Assembly: GCA_941918925.1 (NCBI GenBank)
Contig: OW799236.1
Coordinates: forward strand, 84,160,213 to 84,224,212
DNA length: 64,000 bases
Origin: Phyto melanocephala
Lineage: Eukaryota; Arthropoda; Insecta; Diptera; Rhinophoridae
Direction of reading: 5' to 3'
In this document: positions 1 to 11,747 of the stretch, piece after piece
Layout: every line of letters begins with the position of its first letter
Numbering within the stretch: position 1 is the first letter of the stretch
Program-made: the position numbers and the translations under genes
The notes under the pieces: model-generated
What the model saw: only the letters and a program-made list of their open reading frames with translations
Told to the model about the DNA's origin: nothing
The model's database searches: none

Positions 1-797
1 ATTAGTTTCTCTATACCTAAAGCACAGCGAACTCGATCGTTCGAGTAAAATTTCGATCGCGAAAGAATGCCATATGGCCCCTGGTGCATTTTTTAAAATT
101 TTCCAACCTTTTGTGCCTTTAAAATAATTTTTTTGTTTAAATCCTATTTGCACACGTAATATTTAAATAGACACATTTGCAAATAATAATTTTTTTTTAT
201 TTTCATTTATAAATGTTTGCATTTATTTAAAAAAAAAAATAATAGTCCAAAATATAAACTTAATAATAAATTTACAGATAAATTAAAACGAAACCTTAAC
301 TAGAAATATTATTTTAATAAAAATAAATTTGGTAAAATGCTGTCTTCCAATTTGTTTTTTAAAATGTACAAGAAAAAATAAATGAAGAAATTAAAATAAA
401 AGAAAAAAGACTAGAACTTATCAAGAATGCTAAGAAGTTAAAAAATAAAATAAATAAAATTTAAATTCAATTAAATAATAGATATTTTCACTATAACAAA
501 ATAGCACCGTTAATCAATTATTATTACTTAGAAATAAATTAATATAAAAATGTACTTAAGATAATGAGTATCTCTAATAATAATTATTGTCTTCGATCAA
601 AGTGATTTGTTCGTTTTGCTTTTTAAAAATAAAGTTAATGGATAAAAATGTTTATAAATAAATAAATAATTTAATTATTCCACTTCAACGGAATGTATAA
701 CTTTAACAATAATAGTATTTTTCATCACTGTATTTGTTAACATGATTTGTACTCTTGGTTTGATGGTTGTTGTAGTTGTGGATGGTGTTGCCAATAT
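1..797 (-). other. snail 3' UTR and downstream flank
   Basis: This is A+T-rich DNA beyond the snail stop codon. On the minus strand an ATTAAA signal lies at 670-675, and AATAAA signals lie further on at about 196-201 and 222-227. The 3' UTR could therefore end near 650 or near 180; the sequence alone does not decide. No coding region was recognised here. Confidence 0.5.
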
Positions 798-2021
798 CTA
801 CGCAATGGTGATGGTGCAATTTGAACTGGCATGTTTGTTGAGCAAAGACATGCGCGAAAATGATTTGTTGCATACTTTGCACACGTATTTCTTAACCTCC
901 ACATGAGTCTGTTGGTGGGCTCTCAAGTTGGATCGATCGGCAAATGAGCGTGAACAATCGGGGCACTTAAATGGTTTCTCGCCGGTGTGGGTGCGAATGT
1001 GACCTTGCAGTAGCCAAGGACGCGAGAAGGCCTTGCCACAGATGGGGCACTTGCAGGGCAGAGTGTGAGTGCGAATGTGCATTTTCAAGGCACCTATTGT
1101 GGTGTAGAGTTTACCGCATTCTTCACAAGCATGTTGTTTCTTTTCCTGATTATAATCAGCTGCCGGACAATGGAATTGTTGATGCTTAGACAAACCCATA
1201 GAGGTAGAATACATTTTGTTGCATTTGTCACACTTGAAGCGATAGTTCTTGTTGTTTGCATTAGATGAGGCTGACAAAGATGATGACCTGGCAGAACTGC
1301 TGTATGAGGAATTTGCAAATTTATGGCTGGGTGCTTCGTCAAATAAATGGTACAAGGCTGGTAGAGGAATATCATTACGCACTGAAAGATCCTCAGGTTC
1401 TGAATGTACTTCAGAGCCGGGACTAGCTGGTGGTGTAATATGCTGATAACTGTAGGATGAGCAAGGAGATGCTGCTGAAATAATTGAGGAGTCTGGTGAT
1501 GGGAATATGGCTGAAACGTGAGGTTGATACGTGTTCCATAAAGTAGTCATGGTATTGCAACCAGCAGCCGTTGCAAAAGCTGACTTGTATGGATTTGTGG
1601 TGTAATCGCTGGTGCCAGCGTTTAGTCCTCTCAAATGTATATCATTTTGTTGATATTCTATGCTGGAATCCATTTCACAAGGTGGCGACAACATGACAGA
1701 ACTCTGAGATAAATTCTGTGTTGTTAATTCTGAGCTCGTATCCAATGCGGACGTTATCGAGGACACTTTGTTGGATAGATTTAATACATATTCACGTTTA
1801 GCTCGCACGACATAATCCTCAAAACTGTCGCTAGCTTTACGCTTCAATGATAAATCTTGTGGTTGTTCATCATTATTCCTTACATTCACGTTCTTAGTCA
1901 AGGCCAAGGCTTCCGTTTGTTCATAGTGCGCAATTGGTTGTTGTTCCGAGAATTCTTCTTCGCTTTTAACGTAGACGATGGGACGTTTCTTTAACGGACA
2001 ACTTTTGTAGTTAAAGGCCAT
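798..2021 (-). CDS. sna: Snail zinc-finger transcriptional repressor
   Basis: This is a complete single-exon gene for a 407-residue protein. It closely matches Drosophila Snail (about 390 residues), the nuclear repressor that specifies mesoderm and silences neuroectodermal genes at E-box-like sites. Residues 4-14 ([11 protein letters not shown]) are the conserved fly N-terminus. Two CtBP corepressor-binding motifs are visible, PQDLSLK at 54-60 and PEDLSVR at 209-215. Five zinc fingers follow: Cys264/267-His280/284, Cys299/302-His315/319, Cys325/328-His341/345, Cys353/356-His369/373, and a last C2HC finger Cys381/384-His397-Cys402. A TGEKP linker lies at 346-350. The C-terminus ends CTITIA, as in Drosophila. 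The start has a good fly context (ACAAAAATGGCC). The serine-rich linker between about 170 and 255 is the most diverged part. The paralogues escargot and worniu are less likely because the N-terminus and CtBP-motif layout are those of Snail. No break is seen. Confidence 0.97.
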   Translation of the reverse strand: MAFNYKSCPLKKRPIVYVKSEEEFSEQQPIAHYEQTEALALTKNVNVRNNDEQPQDLSLKRKASDSFEDYVVRAKREYVLNLSNKVSSITSALDTSSELTTQNLSQSSVMLSPPCEMDSSIEYQQNDIHLRGLNAGTSDYTTNPYKSAFATAAGCNTMTTLWNTYQPHVSAIFPSPDSSIISAASPCSSYSYQHITPPASPGSEVHSEPEDLSVRNDIPLPALYHLFDEAPSHKFANSSYSSSARSSSLSASSNANNKNYRFKCDKCNKMYSTSMGLSKHQQFHCPAADYNQEKKQHACEECGKLYTTIGALKMHIRTHTLPCKCPICGKAFSRPWLLQGHIRTHTGEKPFKCPDCSRSFADRSNLRAHQQTHVEVKKYVCKVCNKSFSRMSLLNKHASSNCTITIA

Positions 2022-2160
2022 TTTTGTGTTATTATGTTTAAATAAAAAAATATTTTAAATAAAAATTAAAATAAAAAACTCGACTATTCTTAATTAAGCA
2101 CTTAACAATTTTGTGTTTTTGTTTCTATGTTGTTTACTAACTGAGCGTTTGCTGTGTTGT
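2022..2160 (-). other. probable snail 5' UTR
   Basis: This A-rich leader on the minus strand lies between the proposed start site near 2160 and the ATG at 2021. No splice site or upstream coding region is needed, which fits the intronless structure of snail in Drosophila. Confidence 0.5.
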
Positions 2161-2193
2161 GACAGGGTAGCTCATTTCATCTTCTTTTATATA
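2158..2193 (-). promoter_or_regulatory. snail core promoter: TATA box plus start-like sequence
   Basis: On the minus strand TATATAAAAG sits at about 2184-2193. About 33 bases downstream, TCACAA around 2157-2162 resembles a fly initiator. The spacing is right for a TATA-driven promoter, and the resulting 5' leader would be about 140 bases. This is read from motif and spacing only; no transcript data were available. Confidence 0.6.
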
Positions 2194-2240
2194 GCAGCTC
2201 TCCACATTAAAAAAAGGTGGTAGATTCTTTAATATTTTCC

Positions 2241-2254
2241 CACATGTACACGTG
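2241..2254. promoter_or_regulatory. paired E-boxes upstream of snail
   Basis: CACATG (2241-2246) and CACGTG (2249-2254) lie side by side about 50 bases upstream of the TATA box. CACATG is a preferred site of Twist, the direct activator of snail in Drosophila. Such hexamers are common, so the assignment rests on location. Confidence 0.35.
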
Positions 2255-2408
2255 AGTATGTTTTTATCACTAGATCTCTCAATTGAAATCACCACCTCTC
2301 CTTTTCTCTCTCACTCTTTATCATTCTCTCCCTTATTTTTTGGTTTAAAGGGCTGTTGTTTTTGCTGCTGCTTGTGTGTAAACAAATGTGTGTCTGCACG
2401 TTAATTGT

Positions 2409-2415
2409 CTACCTG
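2409..2415 (-). promoter_or_regulatory. Zelda/TAGteam heptamer CAGGTAG
   Basis: A perfect copy of the heptamer bound by the early zygotic activator Zelda lies about 250 bases upstream of the proposed start site. In Drosophila this motif marks promoters and enhancers active before cellularisation, including those of snail. Confidence 0.5.
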
Positions 2416-2580
2416 AGTACCAGCATTTCTATGTGGATGTCGGATGAGTGCGAGGGAGATTTTTTTTAACCGACAATTGAATTCACATTGGGAAGTTTTA
2501 TCGAGGCAAAGTGGAAAATACGCCAGAATCCCTCAATGTGATAATTATCGAAGAAACTCAATCTTAACAAACGCACAGTT

Positions 2581-2587
2581 CAGGTAA
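2581..2587 (+). promoter_or_regulatory. Zelda/TAGteam variant CAGGTAA
   Basis: This is a second Zelda-type heptamer, in the CAGGTAA form, 166 bases beyond the first. Clustering strengthens the case for an early embryonic element next to snail. Confidence 0.4.
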
Positions 2588-2704
2588 TCGAAAATTATCA
2601 ATGTCACTATTGTGTCTTTTTGATTATATAGATTTTCCAAGTTATAAAGAAATTTTTTCTTATTCCTCGTATAATGTGTTCAAGACATGTATGTATGTTG
2701 ACAT

Positions 2705-2739
2705 CAGGTAAAGTGATTTGTTTGTTTTGGGAAAAGACC
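2705..2739 (+). promoter_or_regulatory. Zelda-type heptamer with a possible Dorsal-like site
   Basis: A third CAGGTAA lies at 2705-2711. GGGAAAAGACC follows at 2729-2739 and resembles a Dorsal/NF-kB half-site run with one or two departures from consensus. Dorsal and Zelda act together on Drosophila snail. The Dorsal assignment is weak. Confidence 0.3.
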
Positions 2740-3250
2740 AAAATAAAACGTTTTTTTTTTTTGACTAAATTGTGTCTGTCAGGCGTAACCATTATTCAAA
2801 TTTATATATAGAAAGAGAATACATATGTAAGTATGCAAAGAGTGAATTCCTATAAGTTTTATAAATATTTTTAAGATTACAGCTAATAGTGGCTTATAAA
2901 AGTTTGAAAAAAGTTTATAGTGTTTAATTTTAATCATATTTATGCTTTTTTATAGATTAATCTTGCCGTAATCAATTGGCGAAAATTCTTTCAAATATAA
3001 TAAAACTTCTTATAATACAAATAACACTATGCAATAAATGGGAATTTTTGTCCCCCATATAAAAATCATAATTTTTTCAAATTCTATGGTAAGTTTTTTT
3101 TTTAATTTTTTATAAAATTTTGAATTTTTGAAAAGGCTGTTCCATACATCTTGTCGTAATTTTGGAACGACGTACTTGATTTTGTTATGCAATCCGTCAA
3201 AAAACTTAAAATTATGCCAGTCTTTCTACATAATTTTTTGATTTGGCCAT

Positions 3251-3288
3251 TAGTTCGGAGTTATTGAGGAACAAGTCGAAAAATATTT
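3251..3288 (+). repeat. 38-bp inverted repeat, left copy (partner 3882-3919)
   Basis: This block at the inner edge of the left arm reappears inverted at 3882-3919 with one or two mismatches. The DNA inserted in the arm thus carries its own copy of arm sequence. Confidence 0.75.
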
Positions 3289-3345
3289 CTTTTTTATACC
3301 CGCCACCAAAAAAATGGTGGGGGTTTATTCATTTTGTCATGTGAT
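3289..3345 (-). repeat. fragment of type A hairpin repeat (TATACCC end)
   Basis: TTTTATACCCGCCACC followed by AAAAAAATGGTGG and a T-rich stretch matches the terminal 50-60 bases of the type A copies at 30252 and 14806. It starts exactly where the left arm of the long-arm element is broken. Confidence 0.7.
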
Positions 3346-3881
3346 GGTCTAAATTATCAACGACAATGTTGATGCTCAATTGTTGGGCATGATGATGAGT
3401 CGAGGTTTACTGCTCTTTTGCCACACTATCGCAAAAAACAGAAATGGTTCCTATTCAACATTTTATACAGACCTGTTTTTGAACGATTATGTTGATCAAA
3501 AGAATTACGAAGTGCACAAAATGCATTTTGATTTTTTTTTTAATTTTCCTGAAGATGCTACACGAAGGAGTAGCGAAATATTGAGAAATAAAATATTGTT
3601 TAATTTGTGTTGCTTTTTATATAAAAAAGAATAAAAATTGTTGTATGACCTTAGGCTTGGATAATTAAATATAAAAATTTAAAAAAAGAGGTAAAAAAAA
3701 ATAAATAATTAAACCTGAATTACTTTAACGCGTTGCTCATTTGCGTAGCACGTTTTTCTTCGAGGTTTTGCACTTTTTCTCTATTATCTTATGGCAACAC
3801 TGATTGCAAGCATAATGTTAAATAAAAAATGTCATTTGATAGGTGAAGTAGAAATACAAATTTAAAAATTATTACAAAAAA

Positions 3882-3919
3882 AAATATTTTTTGACTTGTT
3901 CCTCAATAACTCCGAACTA
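3882..3919 (-). repeat. 38-bp inverted repeat, right copy (partner 3251-3288)
   Basis: This is the reverse complement of 3251-3288, including AGTTCGGAGTTATTGAGGAA on the minus strand. It sits inside the DNA that splits the left arm of the 3-kb element. Confidence 0.75.
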
Positions 3920-6173
3920 ATTAGTAATTAATATTTCTTCCTCATCTCCCTAAATTATGTCCATCATCTTTTCCTTTATATATATTTTACCAGCTACAAC
4001 CTTTACAAGAAAGAAATATCATCTAAAATTCACTTATAAAAAATAATTGATTGCATTTAAATTTTATATGAAAACGGTGCAAAAAATTCCGGATTATTAT
4101 TAAAATGTGCTAAACTAGCACTTAGCACTTTTTTGAAAATCTTTTGTGCCAACTTAAGAAAATAAATGCTAAATCTAACATAAAAAGTACTAAAATGGCA
4201 AGCCTGCTTGCAATATCCATCCTTTGGCTGGAATTATTGAAAGCAAGGTTGTTGTTTTTTTGTAATATTATAAAATTTTTGAAATCGAAAAATTCATTAA
4301 AAATAGAAGCAACAAATAATTACCAGTTTTGGTACTTAATCTAAAAGCCACATGTATTAGAAATAAAATACATTTTATTGGATGAAAATACATGGATAAA
4401 TTCTTGTTTTTTCCCCGATAAAATGAAGGTACCTAAATAGTATTGATATTTTTTTATCAAAAATTTGTATAAAGCTAAGAATAGTGTGTTTTTTTTTTAA
4501 TGATGAATTGATTAAAAATTATTTTCCGACGTAAATAAGTTCGGAAGTTAGATCGTATCCCAAAAAGTACCAAAGATAAGGTTTTTACCGGTTTTTTGTC
4601 CCTTAGCCTTTCGATTTACAAAAAAGTAGCAGACACCTGTCCGCTTATTTTGTTTCTGCTTTTTGTAAAATATTAAAAAAAATCATGTTTTTATTCAATT
4701 GAAAACATGCGTTTTAGTACTTAATCTAAAAGCCACATGTACTAGAAATAAAATACATTTTATTGCACGAAAATTCATCGATAAATTCAAGTTTTATTTC
4801 CGATAAAGTAAACAGGCTTAACAAAGAATAATCCAAAAAGAATATCGACTTTTATTTTGTCTCCTATAATTTTATGAGTTTGATTCTCTTATAAGGAACC
4901 GAATAAAATCGCCCATCATATTTTTATTACATAGTCCCTGATAACGTTGCTCCATAGTCTTAAGTTGTTGATAAAGTCGTTCACAATGAACGTTGCGAAA
5001 AAGTATTTCAAAAATAAATAATTCTTGGAATTTGCTTGGGAGAAAAATCCCAATATTATTTTGGACAACAAGAGAAAACGGGAATACCCAGGCGATGAAG
5101 TGTAATTACGGGAAATTCAGAAAGAAATAAGGATGTAGTTCTTGGAATTTGTTCGTGCAGTAATTAAAGCAAAAAAATATTATCTGAGATTGCCGAACAC
5201 TGAATTCAACGAGTTTTGTGATACTGTGAGGTATATTACCACCTGATAAGCCTTAGAAGTAAATATAAAAAAAAACACGCGAATCTTAACCCAAACAGGT
5301 AACGACCTAGGATCGAAGCCGCCATGACTGTTTGTGTAATTTGTTTTATGTATTCAATTGATAGATGATTTTTTAATTATTATACAAAAAGCGGACAGGT
5401 GTCAAGTACTAATTTGAAAATCGAAATCCAAGGGGACGAAAACCTGTAAAAACTTTATCTTTAGTACTTTTTAAGATTCCATTTAACTTCTAAACTAACT
5501 ACATCATAAAATAATTTAAAATCAATTCATCATTATAAAAAATCACACAATATTTAGCTTTACACAAATTTTTCATAAAAAATATCAAAACTAGATACTT
5601 TCACTTTATCGGAAATAAAACACGAATTTCTCCATGGATTTTCATCCAATAAAATTTATTTTATTTCTAATACATGCAACTTAAAACTGGTAATTGTTTG
5701 TTTTTTTCTATTTTTTATGAGTTTTTCGATTTAAAAAATTTTATAATGTAACAAAAAATATTTTTCGACTTGACTAAAACTAACGGCTAAATCAAAAAAT
5801 GATATAGAAAAACTGACGTAATTTAAAGTCGACACGCATAAGAAAATCGAGTACGTCGTTCCAAACTTACGACAAGATATATGAAACAGAACCTTCTAAA
5901 ATCGCAAATTTTATAAAAAAAAAAGCCATACCATATAATTTAAAATAATAAAGATTTTTGCAGTTAGGTGACTTTTGCGGATCAGAAAAATATAGTTGTT
6001 ATTATAGGAATTTTTGCTTATTGTCTGGTGTAATTAAATAAACATTCTATATACGACATAATCTATAATCTATAAACTTCGAACTTATTTAAAGAATTTC
6101 CATAAATACAGAACTGTTTGTTAAAAAAGATTTTGAAACCAAATAACAAAATTTTTTTTAAGCAAAATATATT

Positions 6174-8058
6174 TAAACAAGTAAGAGCACTATATTCGGC
6201 TGTGCCGAATCTTTTATACCCACCACCAATTTTGTGTGCTTTTATGGCACACAATTTATTATTTTGTTATTAACTGTAATTGCTAGTGAACGTTAAAGTA
6301 GGCGTGTCAATAAAGTTTCTGCTAATAAATACAACTTAGATATTTCATTCATTTTTATTATTCCAAAAACTTTGTCCATAGAGAAATTATATATAATTTT
6401 GAAATAAAGCGTCATATGGGAGGTGGGCGTAAAAGTGGGCGTGTCACATTTATTTTCCGTTAGCACAAAACCTTTGACCGAAAAGCAAACTTTGTAAAGT
6501 TCCAGAATCGGACATCTATTTTTGTCTGTTATATTTCGTTTTAAATTTTAAATATACCGAAAAATACACTGTGCGGTATAAATTTTCGTACATTTTGATC
6601 TATCTATTTTCAGGGAAAAATATTTTTTTTTACTCAGAATATATATATATTTGAAGTCTCATGATACTACGTTAAAGCGTTTGGACACAATTCTATTTTA
6701 TTCGATGTTGGAAGGACACGGTTTTTTTGACCTACTCTTGCATTACAGGCTATGACTCTCTTCCTAATATTCCGATTTAGCCCATTTTCAATACCTAACA
6801 AAGCTTTTGTATAAGAAATATTCTTCATTGTTTTAAGTAATTGTAATTTTACAGATAAAGCTAAAAAGGCAATAGAAACAGCATTATGACATGAAACTTT
6901 TTTTGTAAAATTTATTATAAAAGTGTTATTTTTGTATTAGAATCAGTAAAAAACTAAATTTCGTAAAAAATATGATTTAGAGCTTTTCTACTTGTGACCA
7001 TCAATTTGACTTATATAAAGAGTCCGCCAAATAACTTTTTTTTTAAATGCTATAAAATTGACTACTGACTATTTTCTCAAATCTCTTTTTTTATTTGAAA
7101 GTACCATTCTTTCAGTTAATAATGGAAAATAATTTCATTCAAATGGCTGCCTCGGCTGGTCATGCAGTAGCCTACACGATCGGTCCAATTTTTAAGCATA
7201 TTATCGATTGTGTACAGCTGTATTTCACCAATCGCTTCACGAATATTATCCTTTAAAGCGTCAATTGTCTCTGGCTTGTTGGCGTAACACTTATCATTGA
7301 CGGCACCCCACAAATAATAGTTCAACGGTGTCAAATCGCAGCTCCGAGGTGGCCAAACGACATCAGCTCTGCGGCTGATAATGAGATCTTCAAAAACAGG
7401 TCGCAAAACATCGAGTGTAGCTTCGGCTGTGTAACACGTAGCGCCATCGTGTTGAAACAAAATGTTTCTAATATCCTCCTCTTAAATTTTTGTGAACAAA
7501 AATTCGTTCGACATGGCCCGATAATGATCGCCATTGACTACGGCCACTCCTTGCTTATATTCGAAGAAAAATGGCCTAATTATGCCTCTGGACCACAATC
7601 CGCACCAAACAGTGATTCGTTTTGGGTGTATCGGCTTTTCAATGTATGCGTGCGGGTTTTTTATGCCTCAAATGCGACAATTTTGCTTGTTTACATACCT
7701 GGTAAAATTAAAATAAGCTTCATCTGAAAATAATTTTTTTTGGCAAGATCGGCATCCTCTGTAAGTCGATCGCAGGCCCAGATCGCAGTCGTACCAGATA
7801 TTTGCAAGAGAATGATACCGCATACAGATTTAAACTTTATATTTGGGCTTAAAAAAATGTATTTCAACCAGCATATGGACAGACGGACATTGTTCTTAGT
7901 CGTAAGCTTTCTGAAAATATAAACGTTATAGGGTTAAATATTACTACAGAAATTATGTTAATAATTTAATAATTTAATATAAATAATATTATTACAGAAA
8001 TTACGAAGGGAATGACAAAGCTATACACGTATACCACAGGTGAAGGGTATAAATCATT
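6174..8058 (+). mobile_element. type A/B hairpin repeat carrying a mariner fragment
   Basis: It begins ACAAGTAAGAGC with the hairpin ATTCGGCTGTGCCGAAT and type A sequence up to about 6830 (GGGAGGTGGGCG, TACATTTTGATC). It ends at about 7780-8058 with type B sequence (AAGCTTTCTGAAAATATA, CACAGGTGAAGGGTATAAA). The mariner remnant at 7116-7787 lies between. The head matches one subfamily and the tail the other, so this may be two truncated copies joined by the insertion. Confidence 0.55.
7116..7787 (-). pseudogene. mariner-like transposase remnant, C-terminal two-thirds
   Basis: In a single minus-strand frame the translation reads through typical mariner blocks: IIFSDEA (first catalytic Asp), YVNKQN, TVWCGLW, VVNGDHYRA, FQHDGA (second Asp), WPPRSCDLTPL (third Asp), YANKPETI, and a C-terminal HLNEIIFHY. 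There are 36 residues between the second and third Asp. Two in-frame stops break it, one replacing the Trp after CRI and one after FTKI. The N-terminal DNA-binding half is missing. The family cuts and pastes DNA at TA dinucleotides; this copy cannot make a full enzyme. Confidence 0.9.
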
Positions 8059-9240
8059 TTGTATTTCAACTCAAGTCAACAATTTGCATGCGTTAATTGA
8101 AATGCATAAATACGTAAAAAAATTTTTTTCAATTGACTATTTTAAGCGTTTATGCGGACAATACTTGATTGAAAGAGTTTTTAAAAATAAAAAAAACCAT
8201 CAATGACGTCTGTATGTTTAGTAATAGTTACCAAAATGCAGGCTGCCTTGCTAATCCCAATCCCTGCTCGATTTTTCGGCCTAAAAAGTAAATTCATATC
8301 GCAGCCAATTGCACCAAATTTTAAGCCTGTAACAATTATAATTCTGCAGATATGCCGTTATGCACACATTTTCTATGTGTGGCAGGTGTCATGTCCTTTC
8401 ATTCGATCCTATCAATTATTTTTTTAATGAATACAGTGAACTCGCCATAATATGAACTTATAAAAACCAAGCCAGTTTACTTCTGCAAGATTGTTCATAT
8501 TTATATACGAATGGCATTTAATTTGCCTTTAAAAAGATAAAAGTTTTAAATATTTTATTTATTGTTTATTGGTTCAAGAAAATTATATTATTTTGTAAAA
8601 AAAGCTTAGTATTCGATTAAATTAAATTTGTGATTTTCTTAATTATCTGAGTAAACTCAAATCCCGTTGATCAACTATTTCACTTACGGACCATTCCAAT
8701 GTTTTATTAAGAAGTAATTTTGACACTACCACATAATAATAGATTTTCCTTTATGTCATTTTCGTTACAATCTATATTATTCCTGCATTTGGCGTATTCT
8801 TTAAACTTAAGCCGGCTAGCAGCGATATTTTTGTCTCTCATACACAAAAGCCATAGGTATAATCAATGTAGTTTTCATTTTTGGATACTCGAAAAAGGTC
8901 GCACGTATTGTTATCACATCTAATAAAAGCACTTTTATTTCTCATTCCAAAAATTGTGGATTTTTTCAAACCAAATATTTTCGCTCAATTAGTAACACCA
9001 TATCTTAATATGAATGTTCTTAATGTTCTAATATTTATTTCTAATTTTTATTTTAAAGTTAAAGACTGATGTTGTTTTTCATGCATACTTAAGAATTTTT
9101 CAGGTTGAATTAATTTTCAGAAATGGATTACGGAATTTTATTGTCAGCTCAAAACAATATAACAGCTAGGGAAATCCGTAAGTTGTGTGCAGTTGAATCA
9201 GAATTTAATCACTACTAATTTTAAAACTGTGTAGATAGAA
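8059..9240. other. A+T-rich spacer, no gene seen
   Basis: Open frames of 60-75 codons occur here but resemble no known family and have no coding bias. No clear repeat was recognised. Confidence 0.6.
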
Positions 9241-9251
9241 TTTATTTCAAA

Positions 9252-10053
9252 CTAGCCAATCCCGGCGCGCGTTGCTACGCCCCTTCATGAATTTTAATCG
9301 AATATCAAGTGCAAGGCTAAAAACTTTTTCTTTATGAGCGTGGCACTGCCCACTTTTCTAATTACGAAACTGTATAGTCATGACAGCTCAATAAGTGTGC
9401 AAAGTTGCAGAAAAATCGGTCCAGTGTAAGTACCTCAAAATGATACCTTTTTTTTATGGGCGTGGCACTGCCCACTTTTCTAAATACGAAACTGTATAGT
9501 CATGACAACTCAATATGTGTGCAAAGTTTCAAAAAAATCGGCCCAGTGAAAGTACCTCAAAATGATACCTTTTTTTTAATGGGCGTGGCACTGCCCACTT
9601 TTCTAATGACGAAAGTGTAAAGTCATGACAGCTCAGTATGTTTGCAAAGTTTCAGAAAATTCGGTCCAGTGCAAGTAGATAAATCTGATAACTAATTTTT
9701 TATGGGCGTGGTCCCGCCCACTTTTTCAATCACGAAATTATAAAGTCATGACAGCTCAATATGTGTGCAAAGTTTCAGAAAAATCGGTCCAGTGCAAGTA
9801 CCTCAAAATGAAAACTTTTTTAGGGGCGTGGCCCCGCCCACTTTTCTTATCACGAAATTATTTAGTCATGACAGCTCGATATGTGTGCAAAGTTTCAGAA
9901 AAATCGGTCAAGTGCAAGTAGCTAAAACTGATAACTAATTTTTTATGGGCGTGGCTCCGCCCACTTTTTTTCACCCATAAACACTCCCTGGTATGTGTAC
10001 AACAACTTACCAAAGTTTGAGCCCGATCGGTTTTACAGTTTCGGAGTCTATAG

Positions 10054-10084
<31 letters not shown>

Positions 10085-10105
10085 TTTCACTTTTATATAT
10101 ATAGA
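9252..10105 (+). mobile_element. repeat element with a roughly 122-bp internal tandem array and (CA)n tail
   Basis: The head is ACTAGCCAATCCCGGCGCGC and the tail is (CA)n then TTTCACTTTTATATATATAG. Between them about six tandem units of about 120-123 bases start near 9336, 9458, 9581, 9704, 9824 and 9947. Each contains GGGCGTGG...CCGCCCACTTTT, TCATGACAGCTCA and AAAATCGGTCCAGTG. Head and tail match the element at 32494-33068, whose internal array differs. The TATATATAGAT tail resembles insect RTE-type retrotransposon ends, which is an inference. Confidence 0.75.
10056..10081. repeat. (CA)n microsatellite
   Basis: About 13 uninterrupted CA units lie in the tail of the tandem-array element. Confidence 0.95.
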
Positions 10106-11747
10106 TATACAAAAATTAGCTGCTCATATTTCAGAGTAGTTAATGAAAGCAAAACATTTTAAAATTTTGGTATGTTAAACATCAACTTTTAAAACTATAG
10201 CATTCAAAGTTCCTGAAGTATGACCGACAATGAGTTCTTTTTAGTCTGGAGATATTATTTGCCCTGCTCCGATCGCATTGAATTTTTATTGTAATGAGAC
10301 AAATAATATAGAAGTAAAGCACACAGAACTTGAAGATTATAGATATAAACGTTCATTTCTTTTATGTTGAAGGTACAACGCCTAGAAATTATTTTCTTTT
10401 AACTCCATCATTCAAGTTTTTACTATAAAACCAAACACGAATTTCCATAGATATTTATAACTTAACAAAGTTAACGCATTAAAAACTAAATTCTATCTAA
10501 AATTTTAAAAACTTGTTACCTTTGACTTTATCAAATTTATTATATGTATGTCATTGCATTTGATAATTTTTCAATACATATTCCCAATAACACCTCGCTA
10601 CAGTTTTCTAAAAATTTAACTTTATAAATTCCTACTACAATATTTTGAATTTAAACACGCTATATAGAAGTTCCCAGAAATTCTATATGTTTTCAAGATA
10701 TATTTGACAAATTCCCTAGCAATCAATTTGTATCACAACAAACAAACTATCAATTCTCCACGGCACATTTGAATATCATCGAACACTTTAAATATGCGAA
10801 TATTGACACATCTCGAAACACTAGCACAAGAAAGCATTCAAATAAATCGGGGAAATAGACAAGTAATTGAGTATGTTTTTAAAAAGCAACAAACAATTTC
10901 AAGATCAGCTCCATTACAACAACCATTAGAATATAACGAAACAAACACACAGATGTTAGAATGTGTGAGTTACTATATAGCACTTCACATAATTCTGTCA
11001 TAAACACAGATGATGCAGTTTACGAAAGAAAAATTACGAAAAAAAAAAAACAACAGGGAAGAAAATTTTCACTCAAATGGAACTTTACCTATAATATTTG
11101 AGGAAACCCCAAAATACGTTTGTATGAAAAACCCACCCCAATTAGGAATTCTTATATGAATTGACGTACCATCATGCAGAGTTCCTAAAAATAGACTCAA
11201 ATGCGTAACAGTGTGGGAAATGAAACACAAGACACTGAGAAAATTTCATTTCAAGGAATTATAACAAAAATACAGCTACAAATTAGTGCTGACTTCTTGC
11301 ACTCACATGCATACATACGCACCTTCATAAAGATCATTTTGTTGTTGTTTGATTGTTCACTGCTTGTTGTTTAAATCAGCAACGAGTGCATTGTTGTTAT
11401 GATACTATGAGTGACGGTGGAGTGTGTGAAATTGATAAATGTTAAATTATGATGGTGGCATGTGCTGTTTGCTGCAAAGATAAAGTGTGTGTATGTATGT
11501 ATAAATTTTGTTGTTTTTGTTTTAAATTTCACTTTTAAAACTTGGAATAGGGGGAGTCGCACTTAAAAAGCAATTTAAAGGGAGTTTTAAAGATCGTAGT
11601 AAATTTATGGTGTCAGGAAGATGTAAAGTACATTGAGGCCTCGATTATTTGGGATTCGTTTAAACCGCAACGACTAATTTTTTTTGGCTTCGATTAGCCG
11701 TGATTAAGTACCTATATTATCCGTGATTATTAACTTTTTTATTCTAC
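10106..11747. other. unique-looking intergenic DNA, no gene seen
   Basis: A frame at 10794-11003 is open for 69 codons but has no recognisable domain. No repeat family was identified. Distant regulatory DNA is possible. Confidence 0.55.

Larger units (their letters stand above)
3030..5985. mobile_element. approximately 3-kb element with very long inverted arms (foldback or long-TIR type)
   Basis: The right arm (about 5340-5985) is the reverse complement of two left blocks, 3030-3288 and 4252-4708. The left arm was therefore split by about 960 bases of inserted DNA. Aligned stretches include ACGTCGTTCC and GTCCGCTT. The arms are about 650-700 bases with scattered mismatches. The middle (4709-5339) has a third partial copy of arm sequence at about 4711-4810 and no recognisable transposase. 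Foldback elements and Galileo/P-type elements have arms like this, but the class cannot be named from the sequence. The outer ends are fuzzy and may reach about 2990 and 6020. Confidence 0.7.

Noticed and set aside
971..1446. Plus-strand open frames of 65-72 codons opposite snail
   Set aside because: They are the antisense of the zinc-finger coding sequence and have no independent support.
9336..9960. Regular direct repeats considered as a CRISPR array
   Set aside because: The units are about 122 bases with no short repeat plus unique spacer pattern, and the context is a eukaryotic mobile element.
9858..10112. Minus-strand 84-codon frame with a Cys/Val repeat
   Set aside because: It reads through the (CA)n microsatellite and the tandem-array element.
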